The notes under the pieces are model-generated. The model was not told where the DNA came from. It was given only the letters and a program-made list of their open reading frames with translations, and ran no database searches. DNA of 64,000 bases from Trinickia mobilis. Its GTDB lineage: Bacteria > Pseudomonadota > Gammaproteobacteria > Burkholderiales > Burkholderiaceae. Where the stretch lies: contig NZ_JAFLRF010000006.1 in assembly GCF_017315705.1 (NCBI RefSeq), positions 226,706-290,705 on the forward strand, in the 5' to 3' direction. A program made the translations under genes and the position numbers. Each line of letters opens with the position of its first letter. Position 1 is the stretch's first letter. Shown here piece after piece: positions 27,736 to 36,656 of this stretch.

Positions 27736-27827
27736 TAAAGTGACTAACCTGTAAGTTACTTTAATACTACGAACAGGTCTGTTACTTTGTCAAGCGAGAA
27801 ATCGGAACAAGGGGAGCATGCGGATAT
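27736..27827. promoter_or_regulatory. tetR/MDR divergent control region, copy B
   Basis: Second copy of the block at 24720-24811. Minus-strand promoter: -35 TTGACA at 27788-27793, 18-base spacer, -10 TAGTAT at 27764-27769. Palindrome AACAG-nn-CTGTT at 27772-27783. This copy retains the tetR ribosome site (GGGGAG) and start. The operator within the promoter spacer suggests direct repression. Confidence 0.75.
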
Positions 27828-28419
27828 GGAAGCACGAGCCCGACCCCGCCGGGGAGCCCCGCCAAAGGGCGAAATAGGTGCCCGCGAGCGCATCCTCGCG
27901 ACGGCCAGCGAGTTGTTCTACCGCGAGGGCATTCGCGCCATCGGCGTCGACACGGTCGTCGAGCAATCCGGCGTGTCGAAGACGAGCCTCTATCGCCTGT
28001 TCGAATCCAAGGACGCCTTGATCGCCGCCGTCGCTGCCGAACAGGATCGGCTGTTCTGGGCTTGGTGGAATCGCACGGAAGAGCAACACGCTGGGGACCC
28101 GCGCGCCTTGCTGGACGCGTTGCTGGCCGGGATCGCGAAGCGGATCGGGCACCCTGCCTATCGCGGCTGTCCCTTCCTCAACCTGGCGACGGAATTCCCC
28201 GACGACACCCATCCTGGCCGGGTCGTCGCCCGCGACAACAAGGAGGAAATGCGGGCGAGGCTCGCGACCATAGTGACCCGGCTTGGTGCCAATGACCCCG
28301 GCCGTACGGCGTCCCAGATCGTGCTGCTCATCAACGGCGCGTACGTCACCGGCCTAATGGCGGAACCGGCCGATCTGAGGGGCGATCTCGTCGATGCCGC
28401 CATGAAATTGTTGGCCTAG
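27826..28419 (+). CDS. TetR-family regulator
   Basis: A 197-residue TetR protein. The helix-turn-helix is GVDTVVEQSGVSKTSLYRLF near residues 45-64. The C-terminal domain has the GCPFLNLATEFPD motif seen in a large subgroup that controls MDR and quinone-type reductases. The ATG at 27826 follows GGGGAGCATGCGG. It is expected to bind the two identical palindromes upstream and so to control both the MDR unit and the MaoC gene. Confidence 0.92.
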   Translation: MEARARPRRGAPPKGEIGARERILATASELFYREGIRAIGVDTVVEQSGVSKTSLYRLFESKDALIAAVAAEQDRLFWAWWNRTEEQHAGDPRALLDALLAGIAKRIGHPAYRGCPFLNLATEFPDDTHPGRVVARDNKEEMRARLATIVTRLGANDPGRTASQIVLLINGAYVTGLMAEPADLRGDLVDAAMKLLA

Positions 28420-28579
28420 TGGTTTGCCGACGTTGGCCACATGTAACAGCGCCAACCCTCCGCAGCCTTGCCAGAACAGCACCTCGAATCTGGCCATAGC
28501 AGCCGTTCTTCGCTTTCAGCCTCTTGCGCAAGATGCCATTACAATCCAGCACTTCGATCCGACAACCGTGACTTGCGCC

Positions 28580-28981
28580 ATGAAATACCTCCTTGCGTCG
28601 ACACTCGTGGCGGTCATCGCGGCCGCAAGCATGGCCGTGAAAGCCGAAACATCCGGCGGCAGCGATACACCCAAACAGCTGTGCGCCATTGGGCATGTCA
28701 CCGGCGTCGGCGGATCGGCACAGAGCGTTCGTGAATACCTGGCGACCCCCGACAGAGATAAATATCGCTACCTTGCAGACCACCCGATCCAATGCCAAGT
28801 CTCCGACGAGGGTCGCGCATCCGCCTGTACCGGCATCACAAGCCTTCGGCATGAACGGGTCAGCGTGTACGACGACATCGACAGCGCGACGATGGCCGTG
28901 GTCGCGCGCGTGGAACTCGACCAAGGGACCTACCCGGTGATTATCGTTGTGCCAAAGCAGGATGTGCAGTGCGAGGAGTGA
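28580..28981 (+). CDS. Small secreted protein of unknown function
   Basis: A 133-residue protein. A signal peptide of about 22 residues (MKYLLASTLVAVIAAASMA, cleavage near VKA-ET) precedes a mature domain with Cys at about 39, 76, 87 and 131, suggesting two disulfides. No known domain is recognised. The gene stands alone between tetR and the cupin gene. The 200 bases downstream hold nothing clear. Confidence 0.6.
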   Translation: MKYLLASTLVAVIAAASMAVKAETSGGSDTPKQLCAIGHVTGVGGSAQSVREYLATPDRDKYRYLADHPIQCQVSDEGRASACTGITSLRHERVSVYDDIDSATMAVVARVELDQGTYPVIIVVPKQDVQCEE

Positions 28982-29190
28982 ATGCCGTCACGGCCGCCAT
29001 TCGGGTCGGCACCGCTCCCGGCCCGCTGAAGTGACTCATCATTTTCTTACTCTAAAAAAAGACCGTGCACTGGCAGGCAAGACGCCCTGCGCTGACGGGC
29101 CAGCGCCACTGCGCTATTCGGCGATATCGTTATCTCACCCCGCAAAACCTGCCGCCCCGTCCGGGAGCCGGCGACATCTAGGAGACGACG

Positions 29191-29628
29191 ATCGAAATCA
29201 AGGCGAAGATCCCTGAGGAAGCAGTTCAACTGGATGACCTGCCCTGGAAGCCGTTCCCCGATGCGCTATCTCAAGGAGGTATCCGCTGGAAGATGCTGCA
29301 CGCGTCGCCGGAAATGGGCGCATGGACCGCAATGTTCGATTGCCCGGCCGGTTCGCCCTTCAATGCCCACTTTCACGTCGGGCCGGGTGAATATCTGCTC
29401 ACGAAGGGTCGCATGGACGTTCGTGGCGGCAAGGAACATGGCGGCGACACCGTGGTCGCGCCGGCCTACGGCTATGAATCCGCCAACGCCCGCCATGACA
29501 AGACGTTCTTCCCGGTCGACAGCGAGTTCTACATGACGTTTCTCGGCCCTCTGTCGTTTATCAAGGAAGACGGCACGCCGATCGTCGTCGTGACGTGGGA
29601 CGAGGCGCAACGGGCATACGCCGGTTGA
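29191..29628 (+). CDS. Cupin-fold protein (ChrR/acetylacetone-dioxygenase-like), non-canonical start
   Basis: A cupin of about 145 residues with metal-type motif NAHFHVGPGEYLLTKG and later HGGDTVVAPAYGYESANARHD. Family-like sequence (DLPWKPFPDALSQGGIRWK) precedes the first in-frame ATG at 29293. The frame is open from 29182, after a TAG. The only ribosome site is CTAGGAG at about 29178-29184, placed correctly for the ATC codon at 29191 or the ACG before it. Either a rare start is used or the ATG has mutated. It may act on a dicarbonyl compound. Confidence 0.65.
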   Translation: MEIKAKIPEEAVQLDDLPWKPFPDALSQGGIRWKMLHASPEMGAWTAMFDCPAGSPFNAHFHVGPGEYLLTKGRMDVRGGKEHGGDTVVAPAYGYESANARHDKTFFPVDSEFYMTFLGPLSFIKEDGTPIVVVTWDEAQRAYAG

Positions 29629-29699
29629 CAGTCTTGCATTGATTGCAGATGCCCGCAAACCGTCGCGGGCTCTTCAACCCGTTTATGGAGAAACTCGCC

Positions 29700-30056
29700 A
29701 TGTCCAATGCTTCAGCACAGGTCGATGGCACGACCAAGCAGGTCCTTGAGCACCATCTCGGCGCTTTCGCCAAAGGTCTCGACGAGATCCTGAAAGACTA
29801 CGACGGCAACTCGACGCTCACCACGCCAAACAAGACCTATCTCGGCGCGAACGAGATAAGCGGCTTTTTCAAGGCCTTTCTCGATAGCGCCGATCCTGGA
29901 TTCTGGTCAGCGTTCAAGATCACAAGCATGAGCACGGCTGGCGAAGTGGCGTACCTCGCCTGGGAGGCGAAGCCGTGGGTAGCACTGGCTACCGATACGC
30001 TCTTCGTCAAGAACGGAAAGATTGCCGTTCAGACATTCACTTCCTTCTCTTCCTGA
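29700..30056 (+). CDS. SnoaL/NTF2-like protein
   Basis: A 118-residue small barrel protein: an N-terminal helix (VLEHHLGAFAKGLDEILKDY), LTTPNKTYLGANEISGFFKAF, and a C-terminal sheet ending ATDTLFVKNGKIAVQTFTSF. The start at 29700 follows TGGAGAAAC; an ATG at 29685 is possible. It lies between the cupin and VOC genes, a small set of accessory enzymes next to an AraC regulator. Confidence 0.8.
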   Translation: MSNASAQVDGTTKQVLEHHLGAFAKGLDEILKDYDGNSTLTTPNKTYLGANEISGFFKAFLDSADPGFWSAFKITSMSTAGEVAYLAWEAKPWVALATDTLFVKNGKIAVQTFTSFSS

Positions 30057-30100
30057 CACTCCATCCGGCAAGTCGGCACTCACATTCTGGAAGCAACAAA

Positions 30101-30494
30101 TTGGCCAAGATCATCCACGCCATGATCCGGGTTCACGACCTTGATCGATCATTGCAGTTCTACAAGAACGCACTCGGACTATCGACCCGTCATCGGCTCG
30201 ATTTCCCGGAGTTCTCGCTGGTGTATCTGCGTAACGAAGAAAACGAGTTTGAGATCGAACTGACGTGGAACAAGGATCGTGGGGCCGCGTACACACGGTG
30301 ATGGCTACGGCCACGTTGCGGTCGCCGTTCCCGATCTCGAGGCCGAGCATAGGCGCATGACCGGGCTTGGCATCAATCCCACCCCCGTAAAGGAATTCAA
30401 ACGCGGCGATGAAATGCTTGCGCGTTTCTTCTTTATTCAGGACCCGGACGGCTACAAGATCGAGGTGTTGGAGCGCTCAGGCCATTACGTCTGA
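30101..30494 (+). pseudogene. VOC/glyoxalase-I-like gene with a frameshift
   Basis: The first half (IIHAMIRVHDLDRSLQFYKN to EIELTWNKDRGAAYT) and second half (HGDGYGHVAVAVPDLEAE to EVLERSGHYV) together give a full lactoylglutathione-lyase-like protein of about 130 residues. They lie in different frames, broken in the TACACACGG tract near 30290, most simply by loss of two bases. The start is a TTG after GGAAG. Metal ligands His (IIHAM), Glu (FEIELTW), His (YGHVAV) and Glu (KIEVLE) are all encoded. Confidence 0.75.
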
Positions 30495-30530
30495 CCCCTG
30501 CGGCGGCGTGCCGACTGCGCGGCTCCCTTG

Positions 30531-31562
30531 TCAGGCAAGGGTCGCCGCTGCGCCGAGCAGAGCCGCTCGACGCACGTCGCCCGGTGACGCGCCGTACCTT
30601 TCCTTGAAGGTCCGACAGAAGTGACTCGTGGAATTGAAGCCCCAGCGAAATGCAATCTCCGATATCTGCAACCGCTGGAAGGCGGGATCGGTGAGTGCCT
30701 GTTTGCAGGCGTGCAGGCGGCTGTTCAGGATGTACCCCGAAACGGTCATGTCGCTGCGCTGGAATAGCATGTGCAAATACCGAAGCGAGATGTTGTTGGC
30801 CTCCGCTATCCGGGTCGGATTCAGGTCTTCTTCATGAAGATGCTGGAGAACGAAGTCCTGCACCCGTCCGAGCATCGCCGCGCTCGCATCGAACATCGCC
30901 GAAGGCTGCTGGCCGGACAGGGCAATGCCAAGCAGCTCCAGTGTCGATCGGCTCACGGAGCCCTGGACGCGCTGGTCGAGGGCAGCGATTTCGTGGGAAA
31001 GTGCGAGCAAATGCACGGCCAACAGGGAGCCCACGCCGGTCCGGCTCTCGATCTTGCCGCCGGATGGCGGCTGCTTTCGCTCCGGCAGCCGCTCCCTCAT
31101 CAGCGACCAGGGGATCATAAGGGTCACTTTGTGCAGGCGCTCGAGAACCTCGAACTGGACGACCTGGTCCGTCGTCCAGACGACCAGGTCGCCGGACGTG
31201 ACCTCCACGCCCGCATCGCCGATCTTGAACCGTTCGCGCCCGCCAGTGGTCAGTTGCACACCGACGTATAGTTCATCGTCGCGTCGTACCTGCCCGCGTG
31301 TGCGCTGCCCAACGCACGGGTCGCATACCGTCTCGACGATTCCCGCGCCAGCAAAATCATGCTGCCGCACGTGCGCGTAAAAAGTCGCCGGCAAGCGCTG
31401 CGGCACTTGCCAGTTTCGGTAGCTCCGACTCAGGATGTCCTCCCAGGCGTCAGTCCGATCGTTCACCGGCACCTCGTCGCTCGACCACTCGGCGGACGGA
31501 CTTTGCACGTTGCGTCTCCTGTCTCCAGGCGCTGCCGCCTTCTGCCAAGGCGGTTCGCGCAC
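30531..31562 (-). CDS. AraC-family regulator (FeaR/NphR-like)
   Basis: A 343-residue regulator. The N-terminal half is an AraC_binding_2-type domain with SGDLVVWTTDQVVQFEV near residue 125. The C-terminal 100 residues hold two helix-turn-helices (NPTRIAEANNISLRYLHMLF, then ISEIAFRWGFNSTSHFCRTF). It faces the broken VOC gene tail to tail, and the propeller gene starts 263 bases from its start on the other strand. Target genes are not evident. Confidence 0.9.
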   Translation of the reverse strand: MREPPWQKAAAPGDRRRNVQSPSAEWSSDEVPVNDRTDAWEDILSRSYRNWQVPQRLPATFYAHVRQHDFAGAGIVETVCDPCVGQRTRGQVRRDDELYVGVQLTTGGRERFKIGDAGVEVTSGDLVVWTTDQVVQFEVLERLHKVTLMIPWSLMRERLPERKQPPSGGKIESRTGVGSLLAVHLLALSHEIAALDQRVQGSVSRSTLELLGIALSGQQPSAMFDASAAMLGRVQDFVLQHLHEEDLNPTRIAEANNISLRYLHMLFQRSDMTVSGYILNSRLHACKQALTDPAFQRLQISEIAFRWGFNSTSHFCRTFKERYGASPGDVRRAALLGAAATLA

Positions 31563-31824
31563 ATTGCCACACTACACCTGATTCCACTGCCCGTCAGGCC
31601 GCGGCACGCCATCGATCCCGTCAAACCGACACTGCGCGGACCGCCCGCTTCGTGAAGTCAGCCTGTTTTGCGGCCCGCGTCACCCCGCAGTCACATTCGA
31701 ATGCTTCCATAGCGTGCGAATTATTTCCGCGTATTACGGGCGATCTGCGTCGGGCCAATCCGCCTCGACTCAATCCGTCCTGCGCATTCTGCGTCCCCCC
31801 GCTTACCCGTCTCCGGAGCCGAAC

Positions 31825-32898
31825 ATGCCTTGCATTCGATCTGTTTCTGCAGTCCGCCGCATTTTCCATCGCACCACGCTCGCAGTCGCCGCTTATTGCC
31901 TCGCCGCCGGCAGCGCCATTGCGCAGACGCCGCCGAGCCCGGTCCCCACGCCCGGCTTCAGCATCAGCGTCTTCGCCAAGCCGCCCGCCGGGTCCAGCGC
32001 GCCTGACTCGCTCGCCGTGCTCGACAATCACATCTGGGTCGGCTACGCCAACGGCGGCGCGCCCGACGGTTCGGGCAACGCGCAAAGCCAGATCGTCGAA
32101 TATTCGCGAGACGGCAATGTCCTGCGCAGCATCACGGTGGCGGGACACAACGACGGCCTGAAGGTCAATCCCTACACCCGTGAGATCTGGGCCGTGCAGA
32201 ACGAGGATGCGAATGCCAACCTCGTCACGATCGACTCGTCGACGGGCCGCACCGCCCTCTATGTCTTCGGCAAGCCGCCGCACGGCGGCGGTTACGACGA
32301 CATCGTCTTCAAGGACGGTCAGGCGTACATCAGCGCCTCCAATCCGACGCTCGATGCGAGCGGCCACAACAATGGACCGTCGATCGTGCGCGCGATCCTC
32401 GAGTCGAACGGCACGATCGACGTATCCGCGGTGCTGCCCGGCATGCCTGCAGCGAGCGACATTCCGTTCGGCACAGTGAAGCGGCTGAACCTGACCGATC
32501 CGGACTCGATGACGCTGACGCCGTCGGGCGATGTGCTGCTCGACGATCAGGGCGACGGGCAGCTCGTTCTGTGGCGCGCGCCGGGCAGCGACCCGCAATT
32601 GCAATATCTGCCGCTGCTCGGCAACGTGCAGGTCGACGACACGGTGTTCGCCACTTCACATAAGGGCTACATCCTGGTGTCGGACACGAAGGCCAACCTC
32701 ATCTACAAGATCACGGCCGATGTCTGGCAGAAAGACGCGGCGTTCTCCGCGTCGACGGGCGTGGCCGCTACGAGCACCACGCCGGCGGTGCCGGCCTATG
32801 TCGGTCAGCTCGATCTGCACAGCGGCGCCCTGCTCCCGCTGGTGACCAATCTGCAGAGCCCGCACGGCATGGCCTTCGTCTCGACAGACGATCAGTAA
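31825..32898 (+). CDS. Secreted beta-propeller protein of unknown function
   Basis: A 357-residue protein with a signal peptide (about residues 1-34, ending AIAQ). Repeating blades follow, such as NHIWVGYANGG, GLKVNPYTREIWAVQNEDAN, VFKDGQAYISASNP and HKGYILVSDTKANLIYKI, typical of NHL/SMP-30-like propellers. Probably periplasmic. A truncated relative of similar fold lies at 35834-36568. Confidence 0.75.
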   Translation: MPCIRSVSAVRRIFHRTTLAVAAYCLAAGSAIAQTPPSPVPTPGFSISVFAKPPAGSSAPDSLAVLDNHIWVGYANGGAPDGSGNAQSQIVEYSRDGNVLRSITVAGHNDGLKVNPYTREIWAVQNEDANANLVTIDSSTGRTALYVFGKPPHGGGYDDIVFKDGQAYISASNPTLDASGHNNGPSIVRAILESNGTIDVSAVLPGMPAASDIPFGTVKRLNLTDPDSMTLTPSGDVLLDDQGDGQLVLWRAPGSDPQLQYLPLLGNVQVDDTVFATSHKGYILVSDTKANLIYKITADVWQKDAAFSASTGVAATSTTPAVPAYVGQLDLHSGALLPLVTNLQSPHGMAFVSTDDQ

Positions 32899-32913
32899 TC
32901 GAGCGTTGGCGTC

Positions 32914-32951
32914 GTTTCTCGCGCGCTAGTCACGCATAGCGCGCGAGAAAC
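32914..32951. terminator. Convergent hairpin between propeller and tetR genes
   Basis: A perfect 15-base inverted repeat, GTTTCTCGCGCGCTA and its complement, with an 8-base loop. It lies between the propeller stop and the 3' end of the TetR gene, overlapping the latter. No T run on either side. It could end transcription in both directions. Confidence 0.55.
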
Positions 32952-33544
32952 ATGTCGGCGGCAGATTCCGCTACTTTCTTTTGTTCGCTTTTGGTGAGGC
33001 GCGGCTGCCCCATCGTCACCTGCGGCCAGAACGCAAACGCCTTCACGAGCCCCTGCAACTGGTGCGCGGCGAATACCGGGTCCGATGTCTTGAGACGGCC
33101 ATCGGCCGCGGCCGCGCGCATCCACACCGTCAAGTCTTCCTCACGCTCGCCGAGGCGCGCCACCATATCGCGCGCGCGCTCCGGCGAATGAATGCCCGCC
33201 GCGATCGCCACGCGTGCAAGCGATAGAAATGCCTCGTCGTTCATGAGACGCAGCTTGCGCATCAGCAGGTCGAGCAACTGCGCGCGCAACGGCTCGTCGG
33301 CCCGATAGCCCCGCGCGTTGCCCGTTTGGCTCGCGTCCCATAGCTGGTGCAGGATCGCTGCGAACAGCGCCTCCTTGCTCGGGAAATGGTTGTAGACGGT
33401 GCGCTTGGAGACGCTTGCGCGGGCCGCGATGCGGTCCATGCTGGTCGCGTCGAAACCGGCCGCGCGGAATTCCTCGATGGCCGCGTCGATGATGGCGACG
33501 CGCTTTCGATCGGTCAGGCGTTGGTGGGCAGCAGTCGAATCCAT
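32930..33544 (-). CDS. TetR-family regulator
   Basis: A 204-residue TetR protein with helix-turn-helix MDRIAARASVSKRTVYNHFP near residues 36-55 and a C-terminal domain of the AefR/NalD-like type (FLSLARVAIAAGIHSPERA). It is divergent from the metallo-hydrolase gene by 83 bases that contain inverted repeats, so it likely represses that gene and itself. Confidence 0.92.
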   Translation of the reverse strand: MDSTAAHQRLTDRKRVAIIDAAIEEFRAAGFDATSMDRIAARASVSKRTVYNHFPSKEALFAAILHQLWDASQTGNARGYRADEPLRAQLLDLLMRKLRLMNDEAFLSLARVAIAAGIHSPERARDMVARLGEREEDLTVWMRAAAADGRLKTSDPVFAAHQLQGLVKAFAFWPQVTMGQPRLTKSEQKKVAESAADMFLARYA

Positions 33545-33555
33545 CGGGAAATTTT

Positions 33556-33603
33556 ACACCGTGCGGTTTACTTTTCCAAAAAATAAACTACACTGGCCGG
33601 TGT
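33556..33603. promoter_or_regulatory. TetR operator candidates between divergent genes
   Basis: Nested inverted repeats: ACACCG (33556-33561) with CGGTGT (33598-33603), and GTTTA (33566-33570) with TAAAC (33584-33588), set in an AT-rich island. Position between the divergent starts fits autoregulation. Confidence 0.4.
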
Positions 33604-33627
33604 ACTTTCCATCTAGGTTCGTCATCC

Positions 33628-34761
33628 ATGACATCGCTCCCTGGTTTCATCAGTCGCGCTTTGGGTCTCACGGCCGCGATGCGCGGACGCGCGTCGAGCC
33701 GCTCGCACTCGTCCCCGCAGCACGACGGCGAGCGCTTTCGCAACGTCAAGCCGCGCCCTGCCGAAGGCTTCGGCAAGACTTTGAGCATTGCTTGGAACGT
33801 GCTCTTCAACAAGCCGCGCGGCACGGCGCCGGCAGGGGCGCTGCCCGTCGATGCGCTGACTCGCGAGCAGCTCGTTGCCGCGCCGGACCGCAGCCTGTAC
33901 CGGCTCGGGCACTCGACCCTGCTGCTCAAGCTGCGCGGCCAGTTCTGGCTGACCGATCCGGTGTTTGCCGAGCGCGCGTCGCCGTTCCGGCACGTCGGTC
34001 CGAAGCGCTTCCACGCCCCGCCCATCGCGCTCGCGGATCTGCCGCCGCTTGCCGGCGTGATTCTGTCTCACGACCACTACGACCATCTGGACCGCGAAAC
34101 CGTGCTCGCCCTCGCCGCGACGACGAGCGTGTTCTTGACGCCGCTAGGCGTCGGCGACCGGCTGATCGAATGGGGTATCGACGCGGCGCAAGTGCGCCAG
34201 CTCGACTGGTGGCAGCACGCGGAGATCGGCGGCTTGGCGTTCACGGCGACGCCTGCGCAGCACTTCTCCGGACGCAGCCTGTTCGACGGCAACAGCACGC
34301 TGTGGGCGTCGTGGGTGATCGTCGACGGCGATTTGCGCGTGTTCTTCAGCGGCGACACGGGCTACTTCGACGGCTTCAAGACCATCGGCGAGCGCCTCGG
34401 CCCATTCGACGTGACGCTGCTCGAAACGGGCGCCTACGACGCTCAATGGCCGTACGTCCACATGCAGCCCGAAGAGACCGTCCAGGCCCATGTCGATCTG
34501 CGCGGCCGCTGGCTGATGCCGGTTCACAACGGCACGTTCGATCTTGCGATGCATCGCTGGCAGGAGCCGTTCGAGCGCGTGACGGGACTGGCGGCAGCCC
34601 GCGGCGTCGCGCTCGCAACGCCGCGCATGGGCGAGCGGCTCGATCTGGCCGCGCCGCTTCGTGGCGAAAGGTGGTGGCGCGAGATCGCCGAGACCGCGCA
34701 AGCGCCGAAGACGCCCGCGCGCTGGCGCATCTGCCGCAATGCCGGACAGGCGAATCCCTAG
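33628..34761 (+). CDS. MBL-fold metallo-hydrolase, UlaG/NAPE-PLD-like
   Basis: A 377-residue protein. The metal motif is LSHDHYDHLD near residue 149, then FSGDTGYFDG near residue 243 and a late His in PVHNGTF. The GHSTLLLKL entry strand and long N-terminus (about 85 residues before the fold) match NAPE-phospholipase-D-like and RomA-like proteins. It is probably the target of the divergent TetR. Substrate unknown; a phospholipid or membrane-related role is possible. Confidence 0.88.
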   Translation: MTSLPGFISRALGLTAAMRGRASSRSHSSPQHDGERFRNVKPRPAEGFGKTLSIAWNVLFNKPRGTAPAGALPVDALTREQLVAAPDRSLYRLGHSTLLLKLRGQFWLTDPVFAERASPFRHVGPKRFHAPPIALADLPPLAGVILSHDHYDHLDRETVLALAATTSVFLTPLGVGDRLIEWGIDAAQVRQLDWWQHAEIGGLAFTATPAQHFSGRSLFDGNSTLWASWVIVDGDLRVFFSGDTGYFDGFKTIGERLGPFDVTLLETGAYDAQWPYVHMQPEETVQAHVDLRGRWLMPVHNGTFDLAMHRWQEPFERVTGLAAARGVALATPRMGERLDLAAPLRGERWWREIAETAQAPKTPARWRICRNAGQANP

Positions 34762-34865
34762 TGAAATCATTAGTGGTCCAGATCGATGACCAGGATCCCG
34801 CGGACAGGGAGCGCTTCGAATTCCTGATCGCGCGCCGCTCGAACCACGACGCTCGATAGCGGCAA

Positions 34866-34904
34866 TGAAAACCGGTGCTGCGCAATGGGCAACCCGCAGC
34901 ACCG
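34866..34904 (-). terminator. Rho-independent terminator of the GST gene
   Basis: An 11-base perfect stem (CCGGTGCTGCG and its complement) with a 12-base loop, followed on the minus strand by TTTTC. It lies 59 bases after the GST stop. Orientation of the T run makes it specific for minus-strand transcription. Confidence 0.7.
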
Positions 34905-34962
34905 GCGAGCAACCCGCTCATCACGCTTTTAAAGCCAGCGCGATCTTCGATGAGCCGGGGGC

Positions 34963-35667
34963 TTAATCGCGCTTGGGAATGTTGATTCCCTTCACCACGG
35001 CCGGGCGCTCGAGAAACGCTTCCAGCGCGCGCGCGACATGCGGAAAATCGGCGAAGCCGACTATCTCGCCCGCCTCGTAAAAACCGATCAGGTTGCGAAC
35101 CCAAGGAAACGTGGCGATATCGGCGATCGTGTAATCGTCGCCCATGATCCAGCGACGGCCAGCGAGCCGCCCGTCGAGGACGTCGAGGAGACGCCGCGAC
35201 TCGGCGACATAGCGGTCGCGCGGACGCTTGTCCTCGTACTCCCTGCCCGCGAACTTGTGGAAGAAGCCCACTTGCCCGAACATCGGGCCGATGCCGCCCA
35301 TCTGGAACATGAGCCACTGGATCGTTTCGTAGCGGCCTGCAGGGTCCTTGGGAATGAACCGTCCGCTCTTGTCGGCCAGATAGATCAGGATCGCGCCCGA
35401 TTCGAACAACGCGAGCGGCTTGCCGTCCGGGCCATTGGGATCGAGAATCGCCGGAATTTTATTGTTCGGATTGAGCGACAGGAATTCAGGCGACATCTGG
35501 TCATCGGTATCGAAGCGCACGAGATGCGGTTCGTACGGCAGCCCGGTTTCTTCGAGCATGGCCGACACCTTGATGCCGTTAGGCGTCGGCAGAGAGTAAA
35601 GCTGGATGCGTTCAGGGTGTTGCGCGGGCCATTTGGCCGTGATCGGAAAGTCGGAAAGGTTGGTCAT
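34963..35667 (-). CDS. Glutathione S-transferase, YghU/YfcG (nu-class) type
   Basis: A 234-residue GST. The N-terminal domain has LYSLPTPNGIKVSAMLEETG, the cis-Pro motif NNKIPAILD and FESGAILIYLADKSG. The C-terminal domain has FGQVGFFHKFAGREYEDKRP and YTIADIATFPWV. The TPNG start of helix 1 and the GQVGFF block are characteristic of the disulfide-bond oxidoreductase group. The start at 35667 was picked from the family N-terminus. It stands alone with its own terminator. Confidence 0.93.
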   Translation of the reverse strand: MTNLSDFPITAKWPAQHPERIQLYSLPTPNGIKVSAMLEETGLPYEPHLVRFDTDDQMSPEFLSLNPNNKIPAILDPNGPDGKPLALFESGAILIYLADKSGRFIPKDPAGRYETIQWLMFQMGGIGPMFGQVGFFHKFAGREYEDKRPRDRYVAESRRLLDVLDGRLAGRRWIMGDDYTIADIATFPWVRNLIGFYEAGEIVGFADFPHVARALEAFLERPAVVKGINIPKRD

Positions 35668-35833
35668 GCGCGGTCCTAAGGCAGGTAGCAGTCGCAAGCA
35701 TTTGCATTTCGAAGCCGGCGCGGAAATAGCGGCGGACACCATGCACTGCTGGATTCTACCTGCCCCGGATTTGTCCTGCTTTCCGACACCAGCCCGCTGC
35801 ACCCCGCAGGATGCCGCGGGCTGGCGTGCGTGC

Positions 35834-36568
35834 TTATTGACCGGCGTCGAGCGGCAGCCGCCAATCGGTAATGTTCGGCACGTTGTTGTCGTCGACGGCG
35901 GCGAAATGGACGAAGTCGTCTTGCGCTTGCCCGAACGCGAGACCAAACGCGCCGCCTTGTGCCGGGTCGACCGAGAGCTGCGCGACGAATCGGCCTTCCA
36001 CCGTGAATTCGGTGATCTCGCTCGGATGCTTGGCGTCGCCGTTGATGGCGTCGCCATTGGCCGTGAAGAGATGTCCGTTCGGGCCGAGCGCCAAGGCAAG
36101 CGGGCCGTGCAAGTGCGTCTGGTCCGCGTAGACAACGACGCCTTTGCCGCCGTCGTGTTGCGTATCGCCCGCGCCGAAGACCGCGACGATCGCATTGTCG
36201 ACCGTCGACGCCACGTACAGCACGTCCGCCCGCGGATCGTACGCGAGCCCGGTGGGCCCGACCACGAGCGCATTCGGATCGCCGCGATGCGGGTAGCCGG
36301 AAGCCACCTGTGTGCTGCGCTCGAGATGAACGCCGTTAGTGTCGATGGTGACGTCGAGACGCACGACGGTCCCGTTGAGCACGTTCGACACGAAGATCTT
36401 GGCGCGATCGCCCTGATCCCAAATCGTCAGGTCCCACGGGCCATCGATACCGGCCGTTGCAGGTGTCCACTGCGCAACGAGGTTGCCCGTGCGGTTGAGC
36501 ACCAGCAGCGCGCCGGCTTGGATCGGCGCAAACGTGCCGTCGGTCGTCGGCACGTTGCCCGCCAGCAC
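35834..36568 (-). pseudogene. Truncated beta-propeller protein gene (5' half missing)
   Basis: 244 codons of an NHL-like propeller (VLAGNVPTTDGTF, GPWDLTIWDQGDRAKIFVSN, GLAYDPRADVLYVASTVDNA). The frame begins in mid-blade with a GTG that has no ribosome site. An in-frame stop lies about 14 codons upstream, and no signal peptide is encoded. Related secreted propellers are much longer at the N-terminus. The 5' part was probably lost by deletion at the border with the nitronate monooxygenase gene. Confidence 0.55.
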
Positions 36569-36656
36569 GAAGGAAAATCGGGTGAGCAGTAAACGACCGC
36601 GAAGGCGGCTTTATTCCGTCAAGACCCGTGTCCGGATCGCGATTGGGTGAAACCCC

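Noticed and set aside
24720-27827. Composite transposon flanked by direct repeats
   Set aside because: The repeats are a promoter/operator block with gene starts, without transposase or terminal inverted repeats. A duplication with loss explains them better.
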